A stretch of 64,000 nucleotides of DNA. Origin: Hylemonella sp. UBA6679 (GTDB lineage Bacteria > Pseudomonadota > Gammaproteobacteria > Burkholderiales > Burkholderiaceae_C). The translations under genes were made by a program, and so were the position numbers. Below the pieces are notes generated by a model, which saw only the letters and a program-made list of their open reading frames with translations, did no database searches and was not told where the DNA came from. Below, in pieces: positions 34,823 through 44,568 of this stretch. Positions within the stretch are counted from its first letter, which is position 1. Each line of letters starts with the position of its first letter. The stretch is from the NCBI GenBank assembly GCA_002454975.1, contig DKJZ01000069.1, positions 1 to 64,000 on the forward strand, read 5' to 3'.

Positions 34823-36256
34823 TTAGCCAGCTTTGCTAAAGAGCGCTGCAACTTTGCGTTTGGTTTTGATGTTGGCTGAAATACGGCTGGCCGCTGGCTT
34901 GGCCGTGCCTTCCCAAGCGGGCGCAACTTCAGCGGCTGGGGCTTCATAAGGCTTGTCAAAAAACGGGTCGCGTGAGACCGGTGCTGTGCGGGCGTAGTCG
35001 CGCGAGAACGGTTTGTCGCGGCGCGGCGCGTCTTGCTCGTACATGCGGTGACCGTCGTTGAATCGTCCCTGGCGGCGGATGTCCGGGCGGTCTTGCGAGA
35101 ACTCAATGGCTTCGAGCTCGATCTTGGTTTTGATCAGCTTTTCAATGTCTGAAACCAAGCGCGCGTCTTTGGCTGAGGCAAAGCTCACCGCCAAACCAGA
35201 AGCGCCTGCGCGGCCAGTGCGGCCAATGCGGTGCACATAGTCTTCGGCGTTGAAAGGGATGTCGATGTTGAAGACCGCAGGCACGTCTTTGATGTCAAGG
35301 CCGCGCGCAGCCACATCGGTACACACCAGCAAATCCACCTCGCCTTTTTTGAAGGCATCCAGCGCTTTCAAGCGCTCGTCTTGGCTCTTGTCGCCGTGCA
35401 GGGCTGCGGTTTTCAGGCCATCGCGCTCCAAGGCGCGGGCCAAGCGGGCGCAACCGAGTTTGCTGTTCACAAACACAAAGGCTTGCTTCATGTCGCGGTC
35501 TTTGAGGATCTGCAACAGCGCGCGGCGCTTGTCGTCTTCGGCCACGCTGTAGAAATGCTGCTCAACGGTTGCAGCGGTGGCATTGGAGCGGGCCACCTCG
35601 ATGGTGACTGGGTTTTGCAAGTAGCTGCTCGCCAGACGCTTGATCTCGGGCGAAAACGTGGCCGAGAACAAGAGCGTTGTGCGCTGCTTGGGCAGGTAAC
35701 TCAGAATACGCTGCAAGTCGGGCAAAAAGCCGATGTCGAGCATGCGGTCGGCTTCATCGAGCACCACGTACTCCACTTGGTTGAGCACCGCGGTTTTGGC
35801 TTCGATGTGGTCAAGCAAACGCCCAGGTGTGGCCACCAACACCTCAACGCCCGCTTTCAATTCAGCGGTTTGGGGCTTCATGTCCATGCCGCCAAACACC
35901 ACCGCACTGCGCAGGTGTGTGTATTTGGCATACAGCTTGACTTGCTGGGCGACCTGGTCGGCCAACTCACGCGTGGGCAACAGCACCAAGGCACGCACAG
36001 GGTGACGTGCTGGCGAGGTTGAGGCGTTTTCGTGCTTGAGCAAGCGCTGCAGCAAAGGCAACGAAAACGCGGCGGTTTTACCCGTGCCGGTTTGGGCTGC
36101 GCCCATCACGTCACGCCCCTGGAGCACCACAGGAATGGCCTGCGCCTGAATCGGTGTCATGGAGGCATACCCCATCTCAGCCACGGCGCGCGACAAAGGC
36201 TCTGCCAGCTGGAGTTGGGAAAATGCAGCCACGTCGGCTTCAGGGGATGTGCTCAT
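34823..36256 (-). CDS. rhlE: DEAD-box RNA helicase, RhlE type
   Basis: ATP-dependent RNA helicase, probably in ribosome assembly or RNA decay. The 477-residue protein has the full set: Q motif, AQTGTGKTAAF, PTRELADQ, VATPGRLLDHI, VLDEADRMLD, FSATF, and HRIGRTGRAG. A basic tail of about 90 residues ends in a Lys/Arg-rich KTKRKVAALF. A GATAAT about 42 bases before the start (36298-36303) is a possible -10. It could equally be annotated as another DEAD-box subfamily. Confidence 0.92.
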   Translation of the reverse strand: MSTSPEADVAAFSQLQLAEPLSRAVAEMGYASMTPIQAQAIPVVLQGRDVMGAAQTGTGKTAAFSLPLLQRLLKHENASTSPARHPVRALVLLPTRELADQVAQQVKLYAKYTHLRSAVVFGGMDMKPQTAELKAGVEVLVATPGRLLDHIEAKTAVLNQVEYVVLDEADRMLDIGFLPDLQRILSYLPKQRTTLLFSATFSPEIKRLASSYLQNPVTIEVARSNATAATVEQHFYSVAEDDKRRALLQILKDRDMKQAFVFVNSKLGCARLARALERDGLKTAALHGDKSQDERLKALDAFKKGEVDLLVCTDVAARGLDIKDVPAVFNIDIPFNAEDYVHRIGRTGRAGASGLAVSFASAKDARLVSDIEKLIKTKIELEAIEFSQDRPDIRRQGRFNDGHRMYEQDAPRRDKPFSRDYARTAPVSRDPFFDKPYEAPAAEVAPAWEGTAKPAASRISANIKTKRKVAALFSKAG

Positions 36257-36381
36257 GTAGGGGGTAGCCTTTCGGGCTGGGTTGTGAATAACCCCACATT
36301 ATCGTCGATGAAAGAAATTCGAGGGGAATGGGCTGTTGCTGCGGCGCAAATGGTGTTTGATCGGTTTGTGCCGATAATTAA

Positions 36382-37041
36382 ATGATGAAAATAATCAACA
36401 CCCTTCTGCTTCCTGCGCACCCTGTGGCCACACGCGCCGTCCTTGTGACAGGGGCTGTGCTCATGGCGCTGTCGTTGGGTTCAACTGGCTTGCGCGCGCA
36501 AACAGCCACACCCTCAGCCCAAGAGATGATTGACAAACTCAAGGCCCAGCCTGAGCCTGAAGCCGGCGCCGCCCCGGCCAGCAACGTCCCGCCCTTGCGC
36601 ACGCGGGGCCTGCGCAACCTGTCGGTGAAGGCTGCCAAGACACCCGAAGGCGAAGCTGCTGTGGCGGCCGCGCAAGAGGGCGCATCCAGCGAGCCTGCGC
36701 CACGCCCCTCTTTGTCTTTGTTGATCCAGTTCGATTTCAACTCCGCCAAGATCCGCGCAGAAAGCCAGCCCGCTTTGCAAAACTTGGCCACGGCCTTGCA
36801 GTCCAAAGAATTGGCCGAGGCTAATTTCGCCGTCGAAGGCCACACCGACGCCAAAGGCTCGAACGACTACAACCTCAAGCTGAGCCAAAGTCGCGCCGAT
36901 GCGGTACAAAAATTCTTGGCCGCGCAAGGTGTTCCAAGTAACCGCTTGGTGACAGCCGGTAAGGGTGCGACCGAACTGGCCAACCCAGCCGACCCGCTGG
37001 CGGCTGAAAACCGCCGTGTTCGCATCGTCAATTTGCAGTGA
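36382..37041 (+). CDS. Exported OmpA-domain protein
   Basis: The 219-residue protein has a signal peptide (VLMALSLGSTGLRAQ, cleavage about residue 40), a middle region with a TRGLRNLSV motif, and a C-terminal OmpA/MotB-like peptidoglycan-binding domain (about 110-219: LIQFDFNSAKI, EGHTDAKGSNDYNLKLSQSR, NRRVRIVNL). No lipobox is seen, so it is likely soluble periplasmic and wall-bound. Its TGA overlaps the GTG of the frame that leads into the TPR-CHAT gene; the two form an operon and probably act together. There is no recognisable Shine-Dalgarno before the ATG at 36382; ATG 36385 is adjacent. Confidence 0.85.
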   Translation: MMKIINTLLLPAHPVATRAVLVTGAVLMALSLGSTGLRAQTATPSAQEMIDKLKAQPEPEAGAAPASNVPPLRTRGLRNLSVKAAKTPEGEAAVAAAQEGASSEPAPRPSLSLLIQFDFNSAKIRAESQPALQNLATALQSKELAEANFAVEGHTDAKGSNDYNLKLSQSRADAVQKFLAAQGVPSNRLVTAGKGATELANPADPLAAENRRVRIVNLQ

Positions 37042-37058
37042 TTTTGGGTGAGCCAGCC

Positions 37059-40028
37059 ATGAGCATCATCAAGCGTATGTTGGCCAGCACCTTCTTGGTG
37101 CTGGGGGTGTCTTTGGCCTGTCCGCTGGCGCTGGCACAAGACGATGAGGGGCAGCGCCTGCAATTGCCCGCCGATGAGGTGGCGCGCCTGCGCGTCATCA
37201 TTGACACCCCCATCGACCCCAACGCCCTCAAAGAGCGCAAGGTTGAGCTCTATCGTCTGAAAGAATCGGCCGCCTGGAAGCTGGGCGACATGAAACTGCG
37301 CGAACAGTTCTTGCGCGAATTCGCTGAACTCGGCGACGACGGCAAGTGGACACTGCGTGACTTTTTAGCGGGCACTGAAAAACGCGACGAGGCCTACACC
37401 ATCGGTCTGGACCTGATCGAGCGCATCAAATGGCCGCCATCGGCTGTTCGCATCCGCACCAGCATGGCGCTCAACTACATCGACGACAGCCGGCTCAAAG
37501 AGGCCAACACGCTGCTCACCGAGGCCGACAACATCATCAAAAACGAGTGGTCGCGCATGTCACGCGCAGGCACCAACGCGTATTGGATGGTGCGCGCAGA
37601 GATGGAGTTCAACAACGTCAAAGCGCGCTACCTGATGCGCACGGGCAAATGGTACGAAGGCATTCAAACCTCCAAATTTGCCGTCAGCAAAGGCAAAGAC
37701 CTGCTGGGCCAAGAAGGCATGATCGACCAGCGCCAACGCACCTACGGCCGCTCGGGTTACATGTTCACCATGCAAGAGCTGGCCACCCACCAAATGGTGG
37801 CTGGTTTGTATGCGGATGCCGACTGGACCCTGCGTGAGGCTTACCGCCTCTACAAGCAGCTGGGCCTGAGCGAAAACCAAATGTTTGGCCTCTACACCCG
37901 CTTTGCCGATTTGCGCAACGCCACCGGCCAGTTCAAAGAGGCCGAGCCGTATGCCCAGCGCAGCGAGAAGCTGGTGCTCAGCCAGGGCTACCAAAAGGGC
38001 GCCCCCAACTGGCTGTGGGCCATGTTGCGCACCAATGTGTCCATGCTCGGCCAGGAACGCTGGCAAGACGCGCTGGCCAACTTTGACGACATCGACCAAG
38101 CCACCAAAGAGCACAAGCGCATCTCCAACATCGCCAGGCAGGTTCACATCCGTTCTGTGGTGTATTTGAAAACCGGCAGGTACGCCGAAGCGCTCAAGCT
38201 CATGGACGGCAACCTAAAGTGGCATCTCGCCAACTACGGCGAGAGCCATTACTTCACCTCGTTTTCACGCGGTGTGTATGCCGTGGCCTTGTTCAAAAAT
38301 GGGCAGGCCAGCGCTGCGCGCGGCCAGTTCGACCTGGCCATGCGCAACATCACCGCGCCTGCGGCCTTGACGGGTGAGTTCGCAGAAGACGCGGTGCGCA
38401 AAAAAATCAAACGCTTCATCTTTGAGAACTACATGCAACTGCTGGCCATGTCAGCCGCCAACAACCCACAAGACGCCGAGTTGCTGTTTGAATTGGCCGA
38501 CTACCTCAACACCTCAAGCGTGCAGCAGGCCTTGTCAGACGCCGCCATCCGCTCGGGTGCCAGCACACCTGGTTTGGCCAACATCATTCGCCAAGAGCAA
38601 GACGCGAAGAACGAAGTCTCAAGCCTGACCAACTACATCACCGCGCAGGGCTCCGAAGGTGAAAAAACCCGTAACGCCCAAGTGGTGACACAAATGCGTG
38701 ATCGCCTCAAAGAGCTTGAAGCGCAGCGCAAGGTTTTTAAAGCCACCATCCAAAAAGATTTCCCCGATTACTTCCAACTGCTGCAGCCCAAAGCCCCCAG
38801 CCACAAAGACATCGCCCAGCAACTCAAGCCCGATGAAATGTTTGTGGCCGTCATCCCCCTCGAAGAGCAAACCTATGTGTGGGCCATCACAAGTGACGGC
38901 AACATCCGCTTTCACCGCTGGGACAAGGGCGAACAACACATCAACACCCTGGTCGACAAGCTGCGCAAAACCCTCGATGTGGCAGAGCTCGGCGCACGCG
39001 CGCCCACCTTTGACTACGCAGCTTCGCACCAAATTTACCAAGGCTTGCTCGCACCTTTTGAGGCCAGTTTGAATGGCAAATCGCATGTGATCATGGCCAC
39101 CTCTGGCCCCCTGGCAAAAATGCCTTTTGCGGTGCTCACACGCAAACCTTATGCCGGCAAAGACCCGGGCCAAGCCCCCTGGTTGATATTGGACACAGCC
39201 ATCAGCCATGTGCCCACGGCCAGCGGCTGGCTCGCGCTCAAGCGCCAAGCCAAGCAAGCCTCGGGCAGCCAAGCGCTGTTGGCCTGGGGCGACCCGGTGT
39301 TTGACAACAAATCGCAAAAAGTGGCCTCGGCCGAACAAGGGAACGTACGCGCAGGCAGTGGTTTGCGCTCGGCCCTGCAAACGGGCATTGAGCAGGCAGA
39401 CGCCAGCAGCTTTCTGAATTACGGGAAATTGCCACCCCTGCCTGAGACGCGCGACGAGGTGCTGCAGCTGGCGAAAATTCTGGGCGCCAACCCTGCGCAA
39501 GACCTGCTGCTGGGCAGCGAGGCCACGCGCGCGTCGGTTCTTAAAAGCAACAGCTCAGGCCAGCTGAGCAAAAAACAAGTGGTGGTGTTTGCCACCCACG
39601 GCCTGCTGGCCGGGGACCTGCCCAACCTCAACCAACCCGCCTTGGCGCTGGCGGCCACTGCCAATACCAACGAGTCGCCGCTGCTCACACTTGAAGACGT
39701 GCTGTCTTTGAAAATGAACGCCGACTGGGTGGTGCTCTCAGCATGCAACACCGCTGGGGCAGATGGCCGTGCTGAAGAGGCGCTGAGCGGCTTGGCGCGC
39801 GGCTTCTTTTACGCAGGCAGCCGCAGCCTGCTGGTAACGCACTGGTCGGTGGAGAGTGAGAGTGCCACCCTGCTCACCACCCAAACCTTTGCCGCCTACA
39901 AAGCCGACCCGGCCCTGCGCCGGGCTGAAGCACTGCGTCGCGCCATGCTGGCCACCATGAAAGACGAGCGCTACAAACACCCCGCTTATTGGTCGCCTTA
40001 CGCTTTGGTGGGTGAAGGCGGGCGCTGA
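37059..40028 (+). CDS. Exported TPR-CHAT (caspase-like) protein
   Basis: CHAT domains are caspase-fold cysteine proteases found in bacterial signalling and defence. This 989-residue protein begins with a signal peptide (MSIIKRMLASTF...PLALAQ), has about 650 residues of helical, TPR-like repeats (for example LYKQLGLSENQMFGLYTRFADL), a coiled segment, and a C-terminal CHAT domain with His-847 in VVVFATHGLLAG and Cys-896 in VVLSACNTAG, the expected catalytic dyad, then GFFYAGSRSLLVTHWSV. GGGTGAG at good spacing supports ATG 37059; the frame also begins with GTG at 37038. The leader predicts a periplasmic place, unusual for a caspase relative. It follows the OmpA-domain gene and converges on dcd. 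Confidence 0.88.
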   Translation: MSIIKRMLASTFLVLGVSLACPLALAQDDEGQRLQLPADEVARLRVIIDTPIDPNALKERKVELYRLKESAAWKLGDMKLREQFLREFAELGDDGKWTLRDFLAGTEKRDEAYTIGLDLIERIKWPPSAVRIRTSMALNYIDDSRLKEANTLLTEADNIIKNEWSRMSRAGTNAYWMVRAEMEFNNVKARYLMRTGKWYEGIQTSKFAVSKGKDLLGQEGMIDQRQRTYGRSGYMFTMQELATHQMVAGLYADADWTLREAYRLYKQLGLSENQMFGLYTRFADLRNATGQFKEAEPYAQRSEKLVLSQGYQKGAPNWLWAMLRTNVSMLGQERWQDALANFDDIDQATKEHKRISNIARQVHIRSVVYLKTGRYAEALKLMDGNLKWHLANYGESHYFTSFSRGVYAVALFKNGQASAARGQFDLAMRNITAPAALTGEFAEDAVRKKIKRFIFENYMQLLAMSAANNPQDAELLFELADYLNTSSVQQALSDAAIRSGASTPGLANIIRQEQDAKNEVSSLTNYITAQGSEGEKTRNAQVVTQMRDRLKELEAQRKVFKATIQKDFPDYFQLLQPKAPSHKDIAQQLKPDEMFVAVIPLEEQTYVWAITSDGNIRFHRWDKGEQHINTLVDKLRKTLDVAELGARAPTFDYAASHQIYQGLLAPFEASLNGKSHVIMATSGPLAKMPFAVLTRKPYAGKDPGQAPWLILDTAISHVPTASGWLALKRQAKQASGSQALLAWGDPVFDNKSQKVASAEQGNVRAGSGLRSALQTGIEQADASSFLNYGKLPPLPETRDEVLQLAKILGANPAQDLLLGSEATRASVLKSNSSGQLSKKQVVVFATHGLLAGDLPNLNQPALALAATANTNESPLLTLEDVLSLKMNADWVVLSACNTAGADGRAEEALSGLARGFFYAGSRSLLVTHWSVESESATLLTTQTFAAYKADPALRRAEALRRAMLATMKDERYKHPAYWSPYALVGEGGR

Positions 40029-40030
40029 CC

Positions 40031-40600
40031 TCAGGTCTTAGGCAAGGTCACGCCACGCTGGCCTTGGTACTTGCCACCGCGGTCGCGGTAGGAGGTTTCG
40101 CAGACCTCGTCACTCTCGAAAAACAGCACCTGGGCGCAGCCCTCGCCCGCGTAAATTTTGGCGGGCAGTGGGGTGGTGTTGGAAAACTCCAAGGTCACAT
40201 AGCCTTCCCACTCGGGCTCGAAGGGGGTCACGTTGACGATGATGCCGCAGCGCGCGTAGGTGCTTTTGCCCAAGCAAACCGTGAGCACATTGCGCGGAAT
40301 GCGGAAGTACTCCACCGTGCGGGCCAGCGCGAAAGAGTTGGGCGGAATGATGCAGACATCGCTTTCGATGTCCACGAAGCTTCTCTCATCAAAGTTCTTC
40401 GGGTCCACCACCGTGCTGTAAATGTTGGTGAACACCTTGAACTCGGGCGCGCAGCGGATGTCGTAACCGTAGCTGCTGGTGCCGTAACTCACAATCTTTT
40501 GGCCCGCCTCGTTTTGGCGGACTTGTCCGGGCTCGAAGGGCTCGATCATGCCGTGCTGTTCGGCCATGCGGCGGATCCATTTGTCGCTCTTGATGCTCAT
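40031..40600 (-). CDS. dcd: dCTP deaminase
   Basis: Deaminates dCTP to dUTP for thymidylate synthesis. The 189-residue protein shows KSTYARCGIIVNVTPFEPEWEG, with the family's catalytic Glu in the TLEFSN segment, and GEGCAQVLFFESDE. Length and motifs are normal for the monofunctional enzyme. Its stop is 2 bases from the convergent CHAT gene. Confidence 0.96.
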   Translation of the reverse strand: MSIKSDKWIRRMAEQHGMIEPFEPGQVRQNEAGQKIVSYGTSSYGYDIRCAPEFKVFTNIYSTVVDPKNFDERSFVDIESDVCIIPPNSFALARTVEYFRIPRNVLTVCLGKSTYARCGIIVNVTPFEPEWEGYVTLEFSNTTPLPAKIYAGEGCAQVLFFESDEVCETSYRDRGGKYQGQRGVTLPKT

Positions 40601-40697
40601 GCGCTGTCCTCAGGATGATGCCGACATTGTAGGCACCCGGGCTTACCCTGAGTGCCGTGCCGTTAAACCTGGCAAAAACAGAGGTAAATTCAACACA

Positions 40698-40711
40698 TTC
40701 AGTTAACTGAA
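40698..40711. promoter_or_regulatory. 14-bp palindrome before the indolepyruvate oxidoreductase genes
   Basis: TTCAGTTAACTGAA is a perfect palindrome 44 bases before the iorA start. Its size and form fit a MarR-family operator, and it sits where a repressor would block a promoter. No regulator gene lies next to it. Confidence 0.5.
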
Positions 40712-40754
40712 AGTCTCGCGCTCTGCGCGGCATCACTCGCAAGGACAACGCCCC

Positions 40755-42932
40755 GTGGAAGTGTCATTCAGTCAAGAAATCAAGTCGTTGGCCTTGGGCG
40801 ATGGCGACACCTTTCACGGCGAGGGCATCCTGGCCATCACCAAAGCGCTGCTGCAATCGGGCGTGGCCTATGTCGGCGGCTACCAGGGGGCACCCGTCTC
40901 GCACCTGCTCGATGTGATGGTGCAAGCCAAGCCTTACCTCGACACCCTGGGCGTGCATGTGGAGGCATGCTCCAACGAAGCCTCGGCCGCGGCCATGTTG
41001 GGTGCGAGCCTGCATTACCCGCTGCGTGGCGCGGTGACCTGGAAGTCCATCGTGGGCACCAACGTGGCCTCCGATGCCTTGAGCAACCTGGCCTCGCCCG
41101 GGGTCACTGGCGGCGTGCTGATTGTGGTGGGTGAAGACTACGGCGAGGGCGCGAGCGTGATTCAAGAGCGCACCCATGCTTACGCGCTCAAGTCGGGCAT
41201 GGTGTTGCTTGACCCGCGGCCTGAACTCTCGCAAATGGTGGCCATGGTGGAACAAGGTTTTGCCCTGTCGGAGGCCAGCAACATGCCCGCCATGATGGAG
41301 CTGCGCATCCGCGCCTGCCATGTGCGCGGCAGTTTTGCCTGCAAAGACAATATCGCGCCTGCAGTGTCCACACGCGCCCTGATGACCGAGCCGGCCAAGT
41401 TTGATTACATGCGCCTGGCCCACCCGCCCGTGACCTTCCGCCAAGAAAAGCTCAAGGTCGATCAGCGCATTCCAGCCGCGCGCCGCTACATCGTTGAGCA
41501 CGGCCTGAACGAATACATGCCTGCCCAGCGGCCTGAGTTGAAGCTGGGTGTGGTGGTGCAAGGCGGCATTTACAACGCCTTCATTCGCGCTTTGCAACTC
41601 TGCGGCCTGGCCGATGCCTTTGGCAACACCGACTTGGACCTGCTGGTGCTCAATGTCACCTACCCGCTGGTGCCGGAACAGTTGAGCGACTTCGCCTTGC
41701 AGAAAAACGCGGTGCTGGTGGTGGAAGAAGGCCAGCCCGAGTACATCGAACAAGAATTCGCCCTGCACCTGCGCCGGCGCGACATTCAAACCCCGTTGCA
41801 TGGCAAAGACCTGTTGCCCAGCGGCGGCGAGTACAACGTGGAAACCTTGACGGCGGGCCTGGTGGCGTTTTTACAAAAACACGCCCCACAGATCGACACC
41901 CGCAGCGCACAAACCTGGCTGGCCGCGACACAACAACGCCGCAGCGACATTGCCAGCAGCTTGGCCGCGCAGCAGATCACGCTGTCTGCACGCCCGCCGA
42001 GTTTTTGTGTGGGCTGCCCGGAGCGCCCGGTGTTCTCTGCCCTCAAACTCGCGCAGCAAGATGTGGGGCCGGTGCACATCGCGGCCGACATTGGTTGCCA
42101 CGCACTGGGCACGTTCGAGCCGTTTTCGTCAGGCCACAGCATCTTGGGTTACGGCATGAGCCTGGCCAGCCGCGCGGGCGTCTCGCCCATGATGCAACGC
42201 CGCACCCTGGCCATCATGGGCGATGGTGGCTTTTGGCACAACGGCTTGCTCACCGGCGTGCAAAGCGCGCTGTTCAATGGTGACGACGCGGTGCTGCTGA
42301 TTTTCAAGAACGGCTACACCTCAGCCACCGGCACGCAAGACATCATCTCCACACCCTCAGAAGCGGCCAAAGCGCAAGCCGCTGACCCGCGCTTGAGCTT
42401 GGCCGGCACCAACCAAACCATTGAGCAAGCCCTTAAAGGCTTGGGCGTGCAGTGGCTGCGCACCGTGCCCAGCTACCACGTGCAAAGCATGCGCGACACA
42501 CTCACCGAAGCTTTCACCAGCCCCTTTGCCGGCCTGAAGGTCATCGTGGCTGAAGGTGAATGCCAGTTGGAGCGTCAGCGACGCATCAAACCCTGGTTGG
42601 CGCAGCTGCTGCAAAAAGGTGAGCGGGTGATGCGCGTGAAGTATGGGGTCGATGAAGATGTGTGCACCGGCGACCATGCGTGCATTCGTTTGTCGGGCTG
42701 CTCCACCCTCACCCTCAAAGACAACCCGGACCCACTCAAGGTCGACCCCGTGGCCACCGTGATTGACGGTTGTGTGGGTTGCGGTTTGTGCGGTGAAAAC
42801 GCGCATGCGGCCACCTTGTGCCCGTCGTTCTACCGCGCTGAAGTGATTCAAAACCCACCGTGGCATGAGCGACTGCTCGCCGGTCTTCGTGCCACCTTGG
42901 TGCGTGCTTTGCAAACCAAGGTGAGCGCATGA
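40755..42932 (+). CDS. iorA: Indolepyruvate ferredoxin oxidoreductase, alpha subunit
   Basis: Oxidatively decarboxylates arylpyruvates (from aromatic amino acids) to aryl-acetyl-CoA using thiamine diphosphate and ferredoxin. The 725-residue protein has the N-terminal pyruvate-oxidoreductase domain, the TPP motif GDGGFWHNGLL with NGYTSATGTQD, and a C-terminal ferredoxin-like domain with two cysteine groups (CTGDHACIRLSGC; CVGCGLCGENAHAATLC). The start is GTG with AAGGAC upstream. It overlaps iorB by ATGA. Confidence 0.92.
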   Translation: MEVSFSQEIKSLALGDGDTFHGEGILAITKALLQSGVAYVGGYQGAPVSHLLDVMVQAKPYLDTLGVHVEACSNEASAAAMLGASLHYPLRGAVTWKSIVGTNVASDALSNLASPGVTGGVLIVVGEDYGEGASVIQERTHAYALKSGMVLLDPRPELSQMVAMVEQGFALSEASNMPAMMELRIRACHVRGSFACKDNIAPAVSTRALMTEPAKFDYMRLAHPPVTFRQEKLKVDQRIPAARRYIVEHGLNEYMPAQRPELKLGVVVQGGIYNAFIRALQLCGLADAFGNTDLDLLVLNVTYPLVPEQLSDFALQKNAVLVVEEGQPEYIEQEFALHLRRRDIQTPLHGKDLLPSGGEYNVETLTAGLVAFLQKHAPQIDTRSAQTWLAATQQRRSDIASSLAAQQITLSARPPSFCVGCPERPVFSALKLAQQDVGPVHIAADIGCHALGTFEPFSSGHSILGYGMSLASRAGVSPMMQRRTLAIMGDGGFWHNGLLTGVQSALFNGDDAVLLIFKNGYTSATGTQDIISTPSEAAKAQAADPRLSLAGTNQTIEQALKGLGVQWLRTVPSYHVQSMRDTLTEAFTSPFAGLKVIVAEGECQLERQRRIKPWLAQLLQKGERVMRVKYGVDEDVCTGDHACIRLSGCSTLTLKDNPDPLKVDPVATVIDGCVGCGLCGENAHAATLCPSFYRAEVIQNPPWHERLLAGLRATLVRALQTKVSA

Positions 42933-44527
42933 CCACCACCCAACCCATCACCCTGTTGATTTGTGCCTTGGGTGGCGAAGGCGGTGGCGTGCTCTCGCAG
43001 TGGCTGGTCGAGGCCGCGCGTGCAGCGGGCTATGCCGCGCAAAGCACCTCCATCCCCGGTGTGGCGCAACGCACAGGTGCGACCACCTATTACCTGGAGT
43101 TGTTCCCGCTTCCTATCTCGCAACTGGGTGGCCAACAACCGGTGCTGGGCCTGTACCCAGCCCCTGGCGCCTTGGATGCGCTGGTGTCTTCCGAGCTGCT
43201 GGAAACCGCACGCCAAGTGAGCAACGGCATGAGCGATGCGAAGCGCACCTTGACCATCACCGCCAACAACCGCAGCTACACCACGCAAGAGCGCATGGTG
43301 GGGGGCGATGGCCGCATCGACAGTGCACCCTTGTTGGCTTTGGTGCGCCAGCACAGCCGAGAACACCATGTGATGGACATGGCCGAGATCGCCAACCGCA
43401 ACGGCACCGTGGTGAGCGCCGTGATGCTGGGCGCGATAGCGGGCAGCGGCTTGTGGCCGCTGGCACGCGAGGTGTTTGAAGGCGTGGTTGATGGCCCGAG
43501 CCGCGAGGCCAGCCTGCGCGGCTTTGCCCAAGCCTTCGACCTGGTGCAGCAACAACGCGCACAAGGGCAACTGCTGCAAGCCTTGTTGAACACGCCTGAT
43601 GATGAGTCGCTACAAATTCAGAAGCAAGATCGTCATTATTTACAAGGTCTAGAGGCCAATTCTTCACTTGACCGCCTGCCTGCATCTGCTCGCCATATGG
43701 CTACGCTGGGTGTGCAACGTCTGCAGGATTACCAAAGCACCGCTTACGCGCAAACTTACCTCGAGCGTCTGCAAAGCGTGTGGCAAGCCGAACAAGCCGC
43801 AGACCCAGCCCTGGCCCACCACGCCCAAGCCACCCTGGAGATAGCGCGATGGTTGGCGCTGTGGATGGCGTTTGATGACATTGTTCGCGTGGCCGATCTG
43901 AAAAGCCGCGCCAGCCGCTTGCAGCGCGTGGCTTCTGAGGTCAAAGCCAAGCCTGGTGAATTGCTGCATGTGTTTGAACACTTCAAACCCGGCGTGCCAG
44001 AGATTGCAGCACTTTTGCCCACTGGCTTGGCCCGTCGCTTGCAAGCGTGGGACGCCCGGCGTGTGGCGCGAGGCTTGGCGCCTTGGAGTCTGCCCATCAA
44101 AATCGGCACGCACACCGTCACGGGCATGTTGGCGTTGCGCACGCTCTCGGCCTTCAAACACCTGCGCCCCAAGGGCAGCCGCTTTGCTGCGGAACAAGCG
44201 CTCATTGAGGCTTGGCTGGGCAGTGTGGTGCAAGGTCTGCGTGAAAACTGGCAGCTGGGTTTTGAGTTGGCGCAGTGCGGCCGGCTCATCAAAGGCTACG
44301 GCAGCACGAACGAGCGCGGCAAAGAGAATTTGCTGCACATCACCCAGCACCTGGCCACCCAAAACACGCCAGCTTTGCAACGCGCCCAAGCGGTCGCTGC
44401 AGCACGCCAAGCCGCCTTGCAAGATGAAGCTGGCACCGCCCTGGATGCGGCCCTGCGCGCGCATGGCGCACCGGCTCGGCCCATCAAAGCGCAACCCATA
44501 CGCTGGTTCAAACACCGGCCAAACTGA
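42929..44527 (+). CDS. iorB: Indolepyruvate oxidoreductase beta subunit with extra C-terminal domain
   Basis: Partner of IorA. The 532-residue protein has the gamma-type oxidoreductase fold at the N-terminus (CALGGEGGGVLSQWLVEAAR, SIPGVAQRTGATTYYLE) and an additional DUF6537-like C-terminal part (about 230-520) typical of beta- and alphaproteobacterial versions. Bases about 43610-43690 are clearly less GC-rich than the rest and use rare-looking codons, in the linker between the two parts. Confidence 0.88.
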   Translation: MTTTQPITLLICALGGEGGGVLSQWLVEAARAAGYAAQSTSIPGVAQRTGATTYYLELFPLPISQLGGQQPVLGLYPAPGALDALVSSELLETARQVSNGMSDAKRTLTITANNRSYTTQERMVGGDGRIDSAPLLALVRQHSREHHVMDMAEIANRNGTVVSAVMLGAIAGSGLWPLAREVFEGVVDGPSREASLRGFAQAFDLVQQQRAQGQLLQALLNTPDDESLQIQKQDRHYLQGLEANSSLDRLPASARHMATLGVQRLQDYQSTAYAQTYLERLQSVWQAEQAADPALAHHAQATLEIARWLALWMAFDDIVRVADLKSRASRLQRVASEVKAKPGELLHVFEHFKPGVPEIAALLPTGLARRLQAWDARRVARGLAPWSLPIKIGTHTVTGMLALRTLSAFKHLRPKGSRFAAEQALIEAWLGSVVQGLRENWQLGFELAQCGRLIKGYGSTNERGKENLLHITQHLATQNTPALQRAQAVAAARQAALQDEAGTALDAALRAHGAPARPIKAQPIRWFKHRPN

Positions 44528-44568
44528 GCCGCCAACACCCAACACACCAACCCCACAAGGAGACCTGC

